A stretch of DNA of 12,296 bases from positions 1 to 12,296 of the forward strand of contig CAJKRY010000024.1 of assembly GCA_905202485.1 (NCBI GenBank). Direction: 5' to 3'. How positions within the stretch are numbered: position 1 is the first letter of the stretch; the number at the start of each line of letters is the position of its first letter. Below, piece after piece: positions 1 through 5,418 of this stretch. The notes under the pieces were generated by a model that was not told where the DNA came from, made no database searches, and saw only the letters and a program-made list of their open reading frames with translations. The position numbers were made by a program, and so were the translations under genes. Source of the stretch: an uncultured Methanomassiliicoccus sp. GTDB lineage: Archaea > Thermoplasmatota > Thermoplasmata > Methanomassiliicoccales > Methanomassiliicoccaceae.

Positions 1-58
1 GGTAGGTAGGTAGGTAGGTAGGTAGGTAGGTAGGTAGGTAGGTAGGTAGGTAGGTAGG
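1..58. repeat. (GGTA)n tetranucleotide tandem repeat, at least 14 copies
   Basis: Fourteen perfect GGTA units run from the first base of the window, followed by GGTT, so the tract may continue to the left. Four is not a multiple of three, so every minus-strand frame reads the same Tyr-Leu-Pro-Thr cycle and is open, while every plus-strand frame meets TAG. The tract lies in the open minus-strand frame that continues from the gene at 268-582. Changes in copy number would shift whatever is read beyond it. A contig-end or assembly artefact cannot be excluded. Confidence 0.95.
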
Positions 59-281
59 TTTTCTAACAAACTGATTTGTTTTTTTGTAAATATTGTATGC
101 TGAGTTTTTTGATGGAGTAGTATAAAATTTTTCAACTTGTATTTGAACTGTAGCCAATGGTTCTATCCAAACATACAATCTTATGTCATTTTCTACATCA
201 TAGGATGATGATTTCACATTGTTATTGTATAGAAAACATAATCTGTCATTGTGTGATAGATTTAATGTTATTTTTGATCCC
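1..281 (-). pseudogene. probable out-of-frame continuation of the gene at 268-582
   Basis: On the minus strand, a frame opened by TAG at 281-283 stays open to the left window edge. It has no good start codon. With one extra A in the run at 271-275 the upstream protein would read ...LFRDQKITLNLSHNDRL and continue through about 65 more residues, including LYVWIEPLATVQIQVEKF, before entering the Tyr-Leu-Pro-Thr cycle of the GGTA repeat. The regular beta-strand-like pattern continues smoothly across the join, which is why I read the two pieces as one protein. The cause could be a real mutation, slippage at the A-run, or a sequencing error. The C-terminus lies outside the window. Confidence 0.55.
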
Positions 282-582
282 TAAATAACGTAGCAATAAT
301 CTCTTTTTCATTAATAGTTACCAATAGGGGTTTACGATTTATGTAAAATTCTGAACACTCAATATGAACTTTACAGTTTCCATCAGTCAATTTTATGATA
401 GCCTTTCTTGGTGGGATAAATGTTTCAAATAAGAAATATGCTGAGATGCCAACAAATATTGATAAAAGCACAGCAGCTGCAATAAGCATTCCCTCTTCAT
501 CGTACACCAGATATGATACTGCTACAATAACAGTTACCGGAATGGCAAGTTTGATCCATATTTTATCTAGATCTGAAATCAA
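268..582 (-). CDS. small membrane-anchored protein of unknown function, probably 3'-truncated by a frameshift
   Basis: I do not recognise the family. The 104-residue product has two adjacent hydrophobic segments (about residues 11-28 and 32-53) followed by a beta-rich, mostly hydrophilic part from about residue 58. That layout suggests a membrane-anchored domain, but which side it faces is unknown. The start is a TTG at 580-582 just after an in-frame TGA; the nearby ATG at 590-592 is in another frame and stops after nine codons, so the 5' end is uncertain too. The reading ends at TAA 268-270 right after an A5 run on the coding strand (271-275). One more A would join it to the open frame described at 1-281. 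It is the last gene of a minus-strand series of membrane-protein genes. Confidence 0.5.
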   Translation of the reverse strand: MISDLDKIWIKLAIPVTVIVAVSYLVYDEEGMLIAAAVLLSIFVGISAYFLFETFIPPRKAIIKLTDGNCKVHIECSEFYINRKPLLVTINEKEIIATLFRDQK

Positions 583-614
583 GACAGCTCATCTCTAAAA
601 GGAAAAATTATGTT

Positions 615-656
615 AATACATTGCCATACTCTTGCTGTATGGGACGTTAATGTATT
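615..656. repeat. imperfect stem-loop between two membrane-protein genes
   Basis: AATACATT (615-622) pairs with AATGTATT (649-656). Inside it, CCATAC (624-629) pairs with GTATGG (637-642) around the 7-nt loop TCTTGCT. One base on the left and six on the right are unpaired between the two stems. The element lies just after the stop of the gene at 688-1407 and before the start of 268-582, so it could act as a transcript end, a processing site or an operator. There is no strong U-run, so a terminator call would be weak. Confidence 0.5.
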
Positions 657-687
657 GGCAGGTTACCTGTGATATGAATCAATTAAT

Positions 688-1407
688 TTAATACCACCGG
701 TTATCTTTCTTTTTCACAATGTATTTAACAAATATATAAATTAATAGTATGATTGATATTATAATTATTGTCCAAAACATACCCATACTTGTTATCCATT
801 CATACACCTTGAATAGTATTGCCAATGAAATCATCAGTATACTTGTTACTATGAACAATATGGCTTCACCTAGATCAGTTCTTTCCCAAGTTGTATCAAA
901 TTCTCCATCAGTATGTGGAAGATTGTATTGTATGCATAGCTCATTTACGTCCAATGCCGACCAAAAAATGGAAAATGAACCAACGATCATGCCAAATATA
1001 AGGAATACGGTACTTTCTTCTGGAGACATGTTGATGTATTCCATAATATTAGTATACCCCATTACTGCTATGACTACTAAAATTACACCTATAACAAATG
1101 CTATCCAAAATATAATCCCTCGTTTAACTCTATTTAGATATGCATGACCTAACCCCGGTATAAGAGATAATATTGTTGCAGCTTCTCTTTCTTTTGTTGA
1201 TTTTTCGCCATGTTTGCCGAAATTTTCTTTTTCAAACACTTTTAAATTTGAATATCCTGTATATGCTGTAGGCATGGCTATGCAGAGTAAAAATGATAAT
1301 ACTGCGATTGAAGAGATTTCTCTCCAAAACGCAGATATATACATTATACAGGCAATTGAGGCTACCAGTCCGAATGTTATATATAATTTTGCTGTAAATC
1401 GTTCCAT
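688..1407 (-). CDS. six-TM membrane protein with TM2-like IPGLGH motif (paralog 1)
   Basis: The 239-residue protein has about six hydrophobic segments (roughly residues 8-25, 33-50, 97-118, 133-152, 181-199 and 208-230) and belongs in the cytoplasmic membrane. Before the third segment it has KEREAATILSLIPGLGHAYL (73-91). The pattern of Pro-Gly-Leu-Gly-His, an aromatic residue, then basic residues and Gly at the start of a membrane helix resembles TM2 or DUF5683-type domains, whose function is mostly unknown. It is clearly paralogous to the next gene (1523-2224): both keep the IPGLGH block, a Trp-rich fourth segment followed by Asp and Cys, and an RTDL motif before the fifth segment. The ATG is preceded by AAGGT at 1414-1418 with 6-nt spacing. 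The basic C-terminus (KYIVKKKDNRW) suggests it ends in the cytoplasm. Confidence 0.85.
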   Translation of the reverse strand: MERFTAKLYITFGLVASIACIMYISAFWREISSIAVLSFLLCIAMPTAYTGYSNLKVFEKENFGKHGEKSTKEREAATILSLIPGLGHAYLNRVKRGIIFWIAFVIGVILVVIAVMGYTNIMEYINMSPEESTVFLIFGMIVGSFSIFWSALDVNELCIQYNLPHTDGEFDTTWERTDLGEAILFIVTSILMISLAILFKVYEWITSMGMFWTIIIISIILLIYIFVKYIVKKKDNRWY

Positions 1408-1522
1408 GTACTTACCTTAGTATCTTGAGTTTTTAGCAATACTAAATCCAGAAACTACCGATTAGGCATGTCGAATTTATATGACATACACTTATCTTTC
1501 AGTAATTTTTTCCATTGTGTGT

Positions 1523-2224
1523 TTATTTAGTGAACTTATTTTTAGCATCTTTTAGATATTTATAGGATATGGGAATCAATAATACTATTGATAACACAAT
1601 CACAATAATGTTGAGGAAATTACTAATTGTAACATCAAAATTCATCATAATCACAGAAGCAGCAATCAACAATACTGATGTAATCATAAATAAGATGGAT
1701 GTGGCTAAATCTGTTCTTTTGCATCTTATTTCTAAACTTTCTTCCATATAAGGCAAGCCATCATCATTGCAGATGTTAGCAATATCTATGTATGACCATA
1801 TCCAGATAAAAAATGCCATGATCGATCCATATGTGTAAGATACTGTTGCGGCATTGGTATATTCATAGTAGTAATCGTCTGAATACAAGATAATTCCTAT
1901 TGCAAATATTGCTGCAAATATTAGAAATAAAACCATATAAAAAATACCTTTTACATATCGTTTCAAGTATACATGACCAAGACCTGGTATTGCTGAAAAC
2001 ATAGTTGCTGCAGCACGTTCCTTTACGTGTTTTTCGTTGTTTTTATTATCTTTATTTTCATACAACCCAGCTATTCCTATGACTATAAATGGTATTGCAA
2101 AACAAATAATATTTGAAATTAATATTGTAACATATATGCCATTTACATATGGAATCGCTAGCGATAGTAAGACGACTAGCATTATCCCTGCTACAGTGCA
2201 CGCTTTAGCCGTATCCTTATTCAT
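1523..2224 (-). CDS. six-TM membrane protein with TM2-like IPGLGH motif (paralog 2)
   Basis: This tandem paralog of the downstream gene has about 233 residues and a similar pattern of about six membrane segments. It carries KERAAATMFSAIPGLGHVYL at the same position, followed by KRYVKGI. It also shares the WSYIDIANIC block in the fourth segment and RTDLATSILF leading into the fifth. A very acidic, Tyr-rich loop (SDDYYYEYTNA) lies between segments three and four and is absent from paralog 1. I chose the ATG at 2222-2224 because GTGAT at 2229-2233 can serve as its ribosome binding site; a GTG at 2231-2233 would add three residues. The two copies have diverged widely, so the duplication is old. 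Function is unknown; a membrane scaffold or stress role would be a guess. Confidence 0.85.
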   Translation of the reverse strand: MNKDTAKACTVAGIMLVVLLSLAIPYVNGIYVTILISNIICFAIPFIVIGIAGLYENKDNKNNEKHVKERAAATMFSAIPGLGHVYLKRYVKGIFYMVLFLIFAAIFAIGIILYSDDYYYEYTNAATVSYTYGSIMAFFIWIWSYIDIANICNDDGLPYMEESLEIRCKRTDLATSILFMITSVLLIAASVIMMNFDVTISNFLNIIVIVLSIVLLIPISYKYLKDAKNKFTK

Positions 2225-2234
2225 GGGTATCACA

Positions 2235-2248
2235 TTATAAATATTAAA
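2235..2248 (-). promoter_or_regulatory. TATA-like box for the gene at 1523-2224
   Basis: The minus strand reads TTTAATATTTATAA just upstream of the chosen ATG. It fits the archaeal A-box, but transcription starting about 25 nt downstream would begin at or just past the ATG. Either the box serves a leaderless start further in or the true box lies further upstream. Weak call. Confidence 0.25.
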
Positions 2249-2385
2249 TGACTATCATCTGACTCCATGTGTTAATGACCATTTAACAGGTTGTACTGCT
2301 AGGCCATATATGCTTCTTGTAGCGTTGGCAGCTTTTTCTGTAATTTTAACTGTATTTAAGCCTTATGGATACCATCAGGTCCTTT

Positions 2386-2772
2386 TTAAACGATCCCCGC
2401 TAATGAAAGAAATAATCCTACAATCATTAGCATGCTTAATATCGTAGTAATTACTCCGTACATTCTTGCTTTATAGTAAAAATGTTCAGATTCAGCTTCT
2501 CTCTTTGATTCTGAAATCTTTTCTATTTTGACGGCGGTTAATCCCCAAGTCAAACCAATAACTACCAATACAATAGTTGAAATTATGCCAAAGATAGTTC
2601 CTTCTATATCTTTCTCTTCGACTATTATGAGGTATATTACTCCTATGCAAATAACAGAAAAAAATATAATTAGTATTTTTTCGCCATAGCTTATTTGCTT
2701 ATTTGCTAAGGGAATGTTTCCTCGTGGAAACACTGGTTCTGGCATAATCATTGATTTTATGCTTTTTTGCAT
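2386..2772 (-). CDS. three-TM small membrane protein (flanks the ATPase)
   Basis: I do not recognise the family. The 128-residue protein has a short N-terminal tail rich in Pro and Lys, two membrane segments (about residues 31-50 and 57-78), a charged linker with many Lys and Glu (about 80-98), then KARMYGV and a third hydrophobic segment to the C-terminus. The same order, with a charged linker and KKGRVYGI before the last segment, is seen in the gene at 4494-4859. The two may be distant paralogs standing on either side of the ATPase gene. GAGGT at 2783-2787 lies 10 nt before the ATG. The gene is divergent from the ATPase, with about 320 bases between them. It is the first gene of the minus-strand membrane-protein series. 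Confidence 0.75.
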   Translation of the reverse strand: MQKSIKSMIMPEPVFPRGNIPLANKQISYGEKILIIFFSVICIGVIYLIIVEEKDIEGTIFGIISTIVLVVIGLTWGLTAVKIEKISESKREAESEHFYYKARMYGVITTILSMLMIVGLFLSLAGIV

Positions 2773-2850
2773 GTTAAGCCCTACCTCGTTTTCAGAAAAG
2801 TGGAGGCCTCATAATTCCGAATCATCTTTCAATGTCCTCTAATTTTACTG

Positions 2851-2868
2851 GATATTCTCAGGAATATC
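2851..2868. promoter_or_regulatory. inverted repeat, possible operator
   Basis: GATATTC (2851-2857) and GAATATC (2862-2868) are perfect 7-bp arms around TCAG. The element is 79 nt upstream of the minus-strand start at 2772. Its size and symmetry fit a dimeric regulator site; this is inferred from shape only. Confidence 0.4.
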
Positions 2869-3037
2869 AAATTTGTTTTAATTTTTGTTTATTACTCTCC
2901 TACTCCTGTACAACATAAAATTGTTTGATGCTGTAAATTTCATAAATTAGATTGTTGCAGCTTTATATTAGTATATCTGTTAATTTTTACTATTTGACAA
3001 TCGCCATACTAATCTATTCTGTGAATTAGGACATAGT

Positions 3038-3086
3038 CATAAATACTAAACTACGATATAGTATATCGTAATATACTAAACTGAGG
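3038..3086 (+). promoter_or_regulatory. ATPase promoter with 19-bp palindrome, flanking direct repeats and Shine-Dalgarno
   Basis: A TATA-like CATAAATA lies at 3038-3045. It is followed by a palindrome at 3052-3070 made of TACGATATA, a central G and TATATCGTA. The 10-mer ATACTAAACT occurs at 3043-3052 and again at 3073-3082, exactly 30 bp apart, bracketing the palindrome. GAGG at 3083-3086 sits 6 nt before the ATG. If the TATA box is right, transcription starts within or near the palindrome, so a bound regulator would block it. The regulator is unknown. Confidence 0.55.
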
Positions 3087-3092
3087 ACAGAT

Positions 3093-4481
3093 ATGTTCAT
3101 AGGTAGAGAGCAGGAACTGAAAAAACTAAACAAAATGTATCAAAGCAGCAAGCTGGAAGTGGCAGTAATCTATGGTCGTCGCCGAGTTGGAAAAACAACA
3201 TTGATTAATGAGTTCTGCAAAGACAAGAAAACAATATTCTTCGCATCCTTGGAGAGCAGTGCAGAACAGAATTTAGAATCGCTTTCTAATGCAATTAGCT
3301 ACGCTGATACCGGCATTTCATCCAATGCCATATACAAAAGTTTCTCCGATGCTTTTGATAAAATCAAAGAAATGGCATCTTCAGACCGCCTGATCTTTGT
3401 GATTGATGAATTCCCATATTTAGCTCAGGCAGAGATTAGCATTTCTTCTCTCCTTCAGAACTATCTTGATCATCAGTTCAAAAATACAAAGCTGTTTCTG
3501 ATCCTCTGCGGTTCTTCAATGAGTTTCATGGAAAATCAGGTACTTGGGTATCAAAGCCCTCTTTACGGTCGTCGTACAGCTCAGTTCAAAATTATGCCGT
3601 TTGATTACTTTGATACAGGCAATTGGTTTCCTAAGTATTCATCTGAAGACAAAGCGATAATGTATGGCATTACCGGTGGTATACCCATGTACCTCGAGCA
3701 GTTCTCACCTGAGAAGAATGTGAAAGAAAATTTACTAGACTGCATATTTGACAAGAATGCTATGCTTTTTGAGGAACCGTCAAATCTTCTGAAACAAGAG
3801 CTCAGGGAACCTGCCACATATAACGCAATAATCACTGCTATCGCATCTGGAAAAACAAAGCTGTCTGAAATATCTTCGACAGTAGGACTAGAAACCGGAT
3901 CATGTTCTAAATACATTACAAATTTAATATCGCTCGGTATTCTGAAAAAAGAAACTCCTGTGACTGACCCCAACAGTAAGCGTCCCATATATCTGATTGA
4001 AGACTTTTTCTTCCGTTTCTGGTACACATTTATTCCAAACAATATGGCTGCAATCCTGTCAGGTAGAATCGGGCAGGCTTATAAAACATCAATAGAAAGC
4101 AGGCTTTCTGATTATATGGGTTTAGTCTTTGAAAAGATGTGTAAAGACTTCATGCTGTTCCATGATGAGAATCTTCCATTTATCATAGGGGAAATAGGAC
4201 AATGGTGGGGGGCGGACTCCAAAACAAAAAAACAGGTGCAGATAGATATTGTAGCCGCTTCAATAAATAAGCAGGAAGGAGTAATAGGTTCCTGCAAATA
4301 CTGCAATAAGCTAATCAGCGAAGATGAATTGAGGCTAATGCAAGAGTATGCTCAAGTGATGAATCGATTTGACAGATATTACTATTTTCTATTCTCAAAG
4401 TCTGGCTTTACTTCATCTCTAAAGAAACATCACCAGTCTGATGTAAGACTAATAACCCTTAGTGAATTATACTTAAAATAA
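3093..4481 (+). CDS. archaeal ATPase with C-terminal DUF234 (PD-(D/E)XK-like) domain
   Basis: This 462-residue protein has the layout of the archaeal ATPase_2 family, a P-loop AAA/STAND-related group common in archaea and some bacteria. It opens with FIGREQEL, a family hallmark. Walker A is GRRRVGKT (28-35) and Walker B is LIFVIDE (100-106). CGSSMSFMENQ (139-149) and PLYGRR (156-161) follow, as usual in the family. A winged-helix-like part lies at about 240-300. The C-terminal DUF234 region (about 335-450) is PD-(D/E)XK-like: it keeps the family's Gly-Gln-Trp-Trp block, Asp385 in QIDIVA and Lys402. The usual Glu two residues before that Lys is Ser400 here (GSCKY), so nuclease activity is doubtful. 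The biological role of the family is largely unsettled; links with mobile elements and defence are proposed. Its start is supported by GAGG at 3083-3086. It ends 12 bases before a convergent gene. Confidence 0.92.
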   Translation: MFIGREQELKKLNKMYQSSKLEVAVIYGRRRVGKTTLINEFCKDKKTIFFASLESSAEQNLESLSNAISYADTGISSNAIYKSFSDAFDKIKEMASSDRLIFVIDEFPYLAQAEISISSLLQNYLDHQFKNTKLFLILCGSSMSFMENQVLGYQSPLYGRRTAQFKIMPFDYFDTGNWFPKYSSEDKAIMYGITGGIPMYLEQFSPEKNVKENLLDCIFDKNAMLFEEPSNLLKQELREPATYNAIITAIASGKTKLSEISSTVGLETGSCSKYITNLISLGILKKETPVTDPNSKRPIYLIEDFFFRFWYTFIPNNMAAILSGRIGQAYKTSIESRLSDYMGLVFEKMCKDFMLFHDENLPFIIGEIGQWWGADSKTKKQVQIDIVAASINKQEGVIGSCKYCNKLISEDELRLMQEYAQVMNRFDRYYYFLFSKSGFTSSLKKHHQSDVRLITLSELYLK

Positions 4482-4493
4482 TCACTTTAATCA

Positions 4494-4859
4494 TCATGAT
4501 ATTGGAATATCACAATACGTCATTGTAAGCACAATAACCAATGATGGCGCGAGTAAACCAATTCCATACACTCTTCCTTTCTTACATATCTTCATAGTCT
4601 CAAATTCAGATTTATTGTCATCAAGTGCTTTTTCGACATCATATGCCTTAATCACCACTATCGTTCCTGTTACAATACCAGATAACCATCCGACTATCGT
4701 TACCATCCACAATCCGAAGGTCATTTCATATCTTATTTCCAGATGTGATCCACACACAATGGTGATTATTGTTATTATTCCAAATAATGTAAATCCAATG
4801 TTTCTCTGCTTTGTTGCCAAAGAACACTCAAACTGCGGAAGAGTGGACTCAAAAGGCAT
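4494..4859 (-). CDS. three-TM small membrane protein (second flank of the ATPase)
   Basis: The 121-residue protein belongs to no family I recognise. It has a short polar N-terminus with two Cys-free Lys/Gln stretches around one Cys, a first membrane segment (about 22-38), a second with a Gly-rich end (about 48-70), then a charged linker (KAYDVEKALDDNKSEFE, about 70-88), KKGRVYGI and a third hydrophobic segment. The order and the R-x-Y-G-I/V motif match the gene at 2386-2772; sequence identity is low. AGGAT at 4862-4866 lies very close to the ATG, and an overlapping ATG at 4861-4863 reads only a few codons. It is convergent with the ATPase gene and lies 44 bases downstream of the decayed nucleotidyltransferase on the same strand. 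Confidence 0.7.
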   Translation of the reverse strand: MPFESTLPQFECSLATKQRNIGFTLFGIITIITIVCGSHLEIRYEMTFGLWMVTIVGWLSGIVTGTIVVIKAYDVEKALDDNKSEFETMKICKKGRVYGIGLLAPSLVIVLTMTYCDIPIS

Positions 4860-4903
4860 GCATCCTGATCGAGGTCTGAGGATTTGTTGTTTTGTATCCT
4901 AGT

Positions 4904-5235
4904 TTATTCGTCTTTTGAAAACTTCTCAATACGTTTGTAGATCAATACTCTGTCACATGACTTCCTGAGCAAATTCTTCACTCATTGAAGACTCAGTTAT
5001 TACATCTACCTTTTCCAAGCTCAGTTTCCAGTTCGTTAATAAAACATCACCGTTTGATCAGTTCTTCTATGCAGCCAGGTTTAATACAAAAATCAAAATC
5101 ACTGTTTTCTTCATTATCTCCGCGTGCTCTCGAGCCGAACAGATACACTTCATCCACGCCGTATTTTGCAGCTGTTTTCGATACTGCTTCTCAAATCTCT
5201 TCGAGGCTGAAATCAGACGAGGCGGCAGAGCTCAT
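4904..5235 (-). pseudogene. decayed MNT-type nucleotidyltransferase
   Basis: Reading the minus strand from ATG 5233-5235 gives a protein start ending in KYGVDEVYLFGSRARGD, then SDFDF. This is the nucleotidyltransferase signature G-S-x10-D-x-D (residues 34-48) of minimal nucleotidyltransferases, which often act as antitoxins paired with HEPN toxins. The frame is broken four times. TGA at 5191-5193 replaces what is probably Trp (EEI-stop-EAV), and TGA at 5047-5049 interrupts IKR-stop-CFINELE. A frameshift near 5010 then moves to a frame reading VDVITESSMSEEFAQEVM. A second near 4955 moves to CDRVLIYKRIEKFSKDE and a TAA at 4904-4906. Joined, the pieces cover a complete protein of about 110 residues, the usual size. 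A good GAGGTGAT ribosome binding site precedes the ATG. No HEPN partner is visible next to it. Confidence 0.88.
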
Positions 5236-5356
5236 AATTTTCAAAATCACCTCGTGATAGTATAATATCTTCTGATTCCGCTGCTTTTACAGTCTTATGC
5301 ATCAGCAGCGCGGGAATTGTCGCAGGTGTTTTACTTCCATCCGACGATTCTGCAGA
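5213..5356 (-). pseudogene. possible remnant of a gene upstream of the nucleotidyltransferase
   Basis: An open minus-strand frame of 47 codons reads KTPATIPALLMHKTV, then KAAESEDIILSRGDFENY, ending in ELCRLV and TGA at 5213-5215. It overlaps the start of the decayed nucleotidyltransferase by 23 bases, as genes in a tight operon often do. It is protein-like but has no start at its 5' end and I recognise no family. The opposite strand is also open here (5238-5456), so this may be chance. Confidence 0.2.
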
Positions 5357-5390
5357 TTATACGCTGACACTTTCATTTTCTGAAAAACTA

Positions 5391-5396
5391 CAAATA
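5391..5396 (+). promoter_or_regulatory. possible TATA-like box for aIF5B
   Basis: CAAATA lies about 26 nt before the ATG at 5419, the usual distance from an archaeal TATA box to the transcription start. No Shine-Dalgarno sequence precedes the ATG (TATCAACCAGT). Together these suggest a leaderless transcript. The box is a weak match. Confidence 0.3.
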
Positions 5397-5418
5397 GCTA
5401 TAGAAAGTATCAACCAGT

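Larger units (their letters stand above)
2773..3092. other. divergent intergenic region with palindromic sites
   Basis: This 320-base AT-rich stretch has no credible gene. It must hold the promoter of the minus-strand gene at 2386-2772 and that of the plus-strand ATPase gene. It contains a perfect inverted repeat (2851-2868), a 19-bp palindrome with flanking direct repeats before the ATPase start, and two copies of AGTATATC (2970-2977 and 3060-3067). Confidence 0.7.

Noticed and set aside
2310..2447. 45-codon hydrophobic plus-strand frame starting ATG and reading MLLVALAAFSVILTVF
   Set aside because: No ribosome binding site, and its 3' half is antisense to the gene at 2386-2772. AT-rich DNA gives such hydrophobic frames by chance.
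4985..5257. 90-codon plus-strand frame
   Set aside because: It is the complement of the decayed nucleotidyltransferase, whose motifs are unmistakable on the minus strand.
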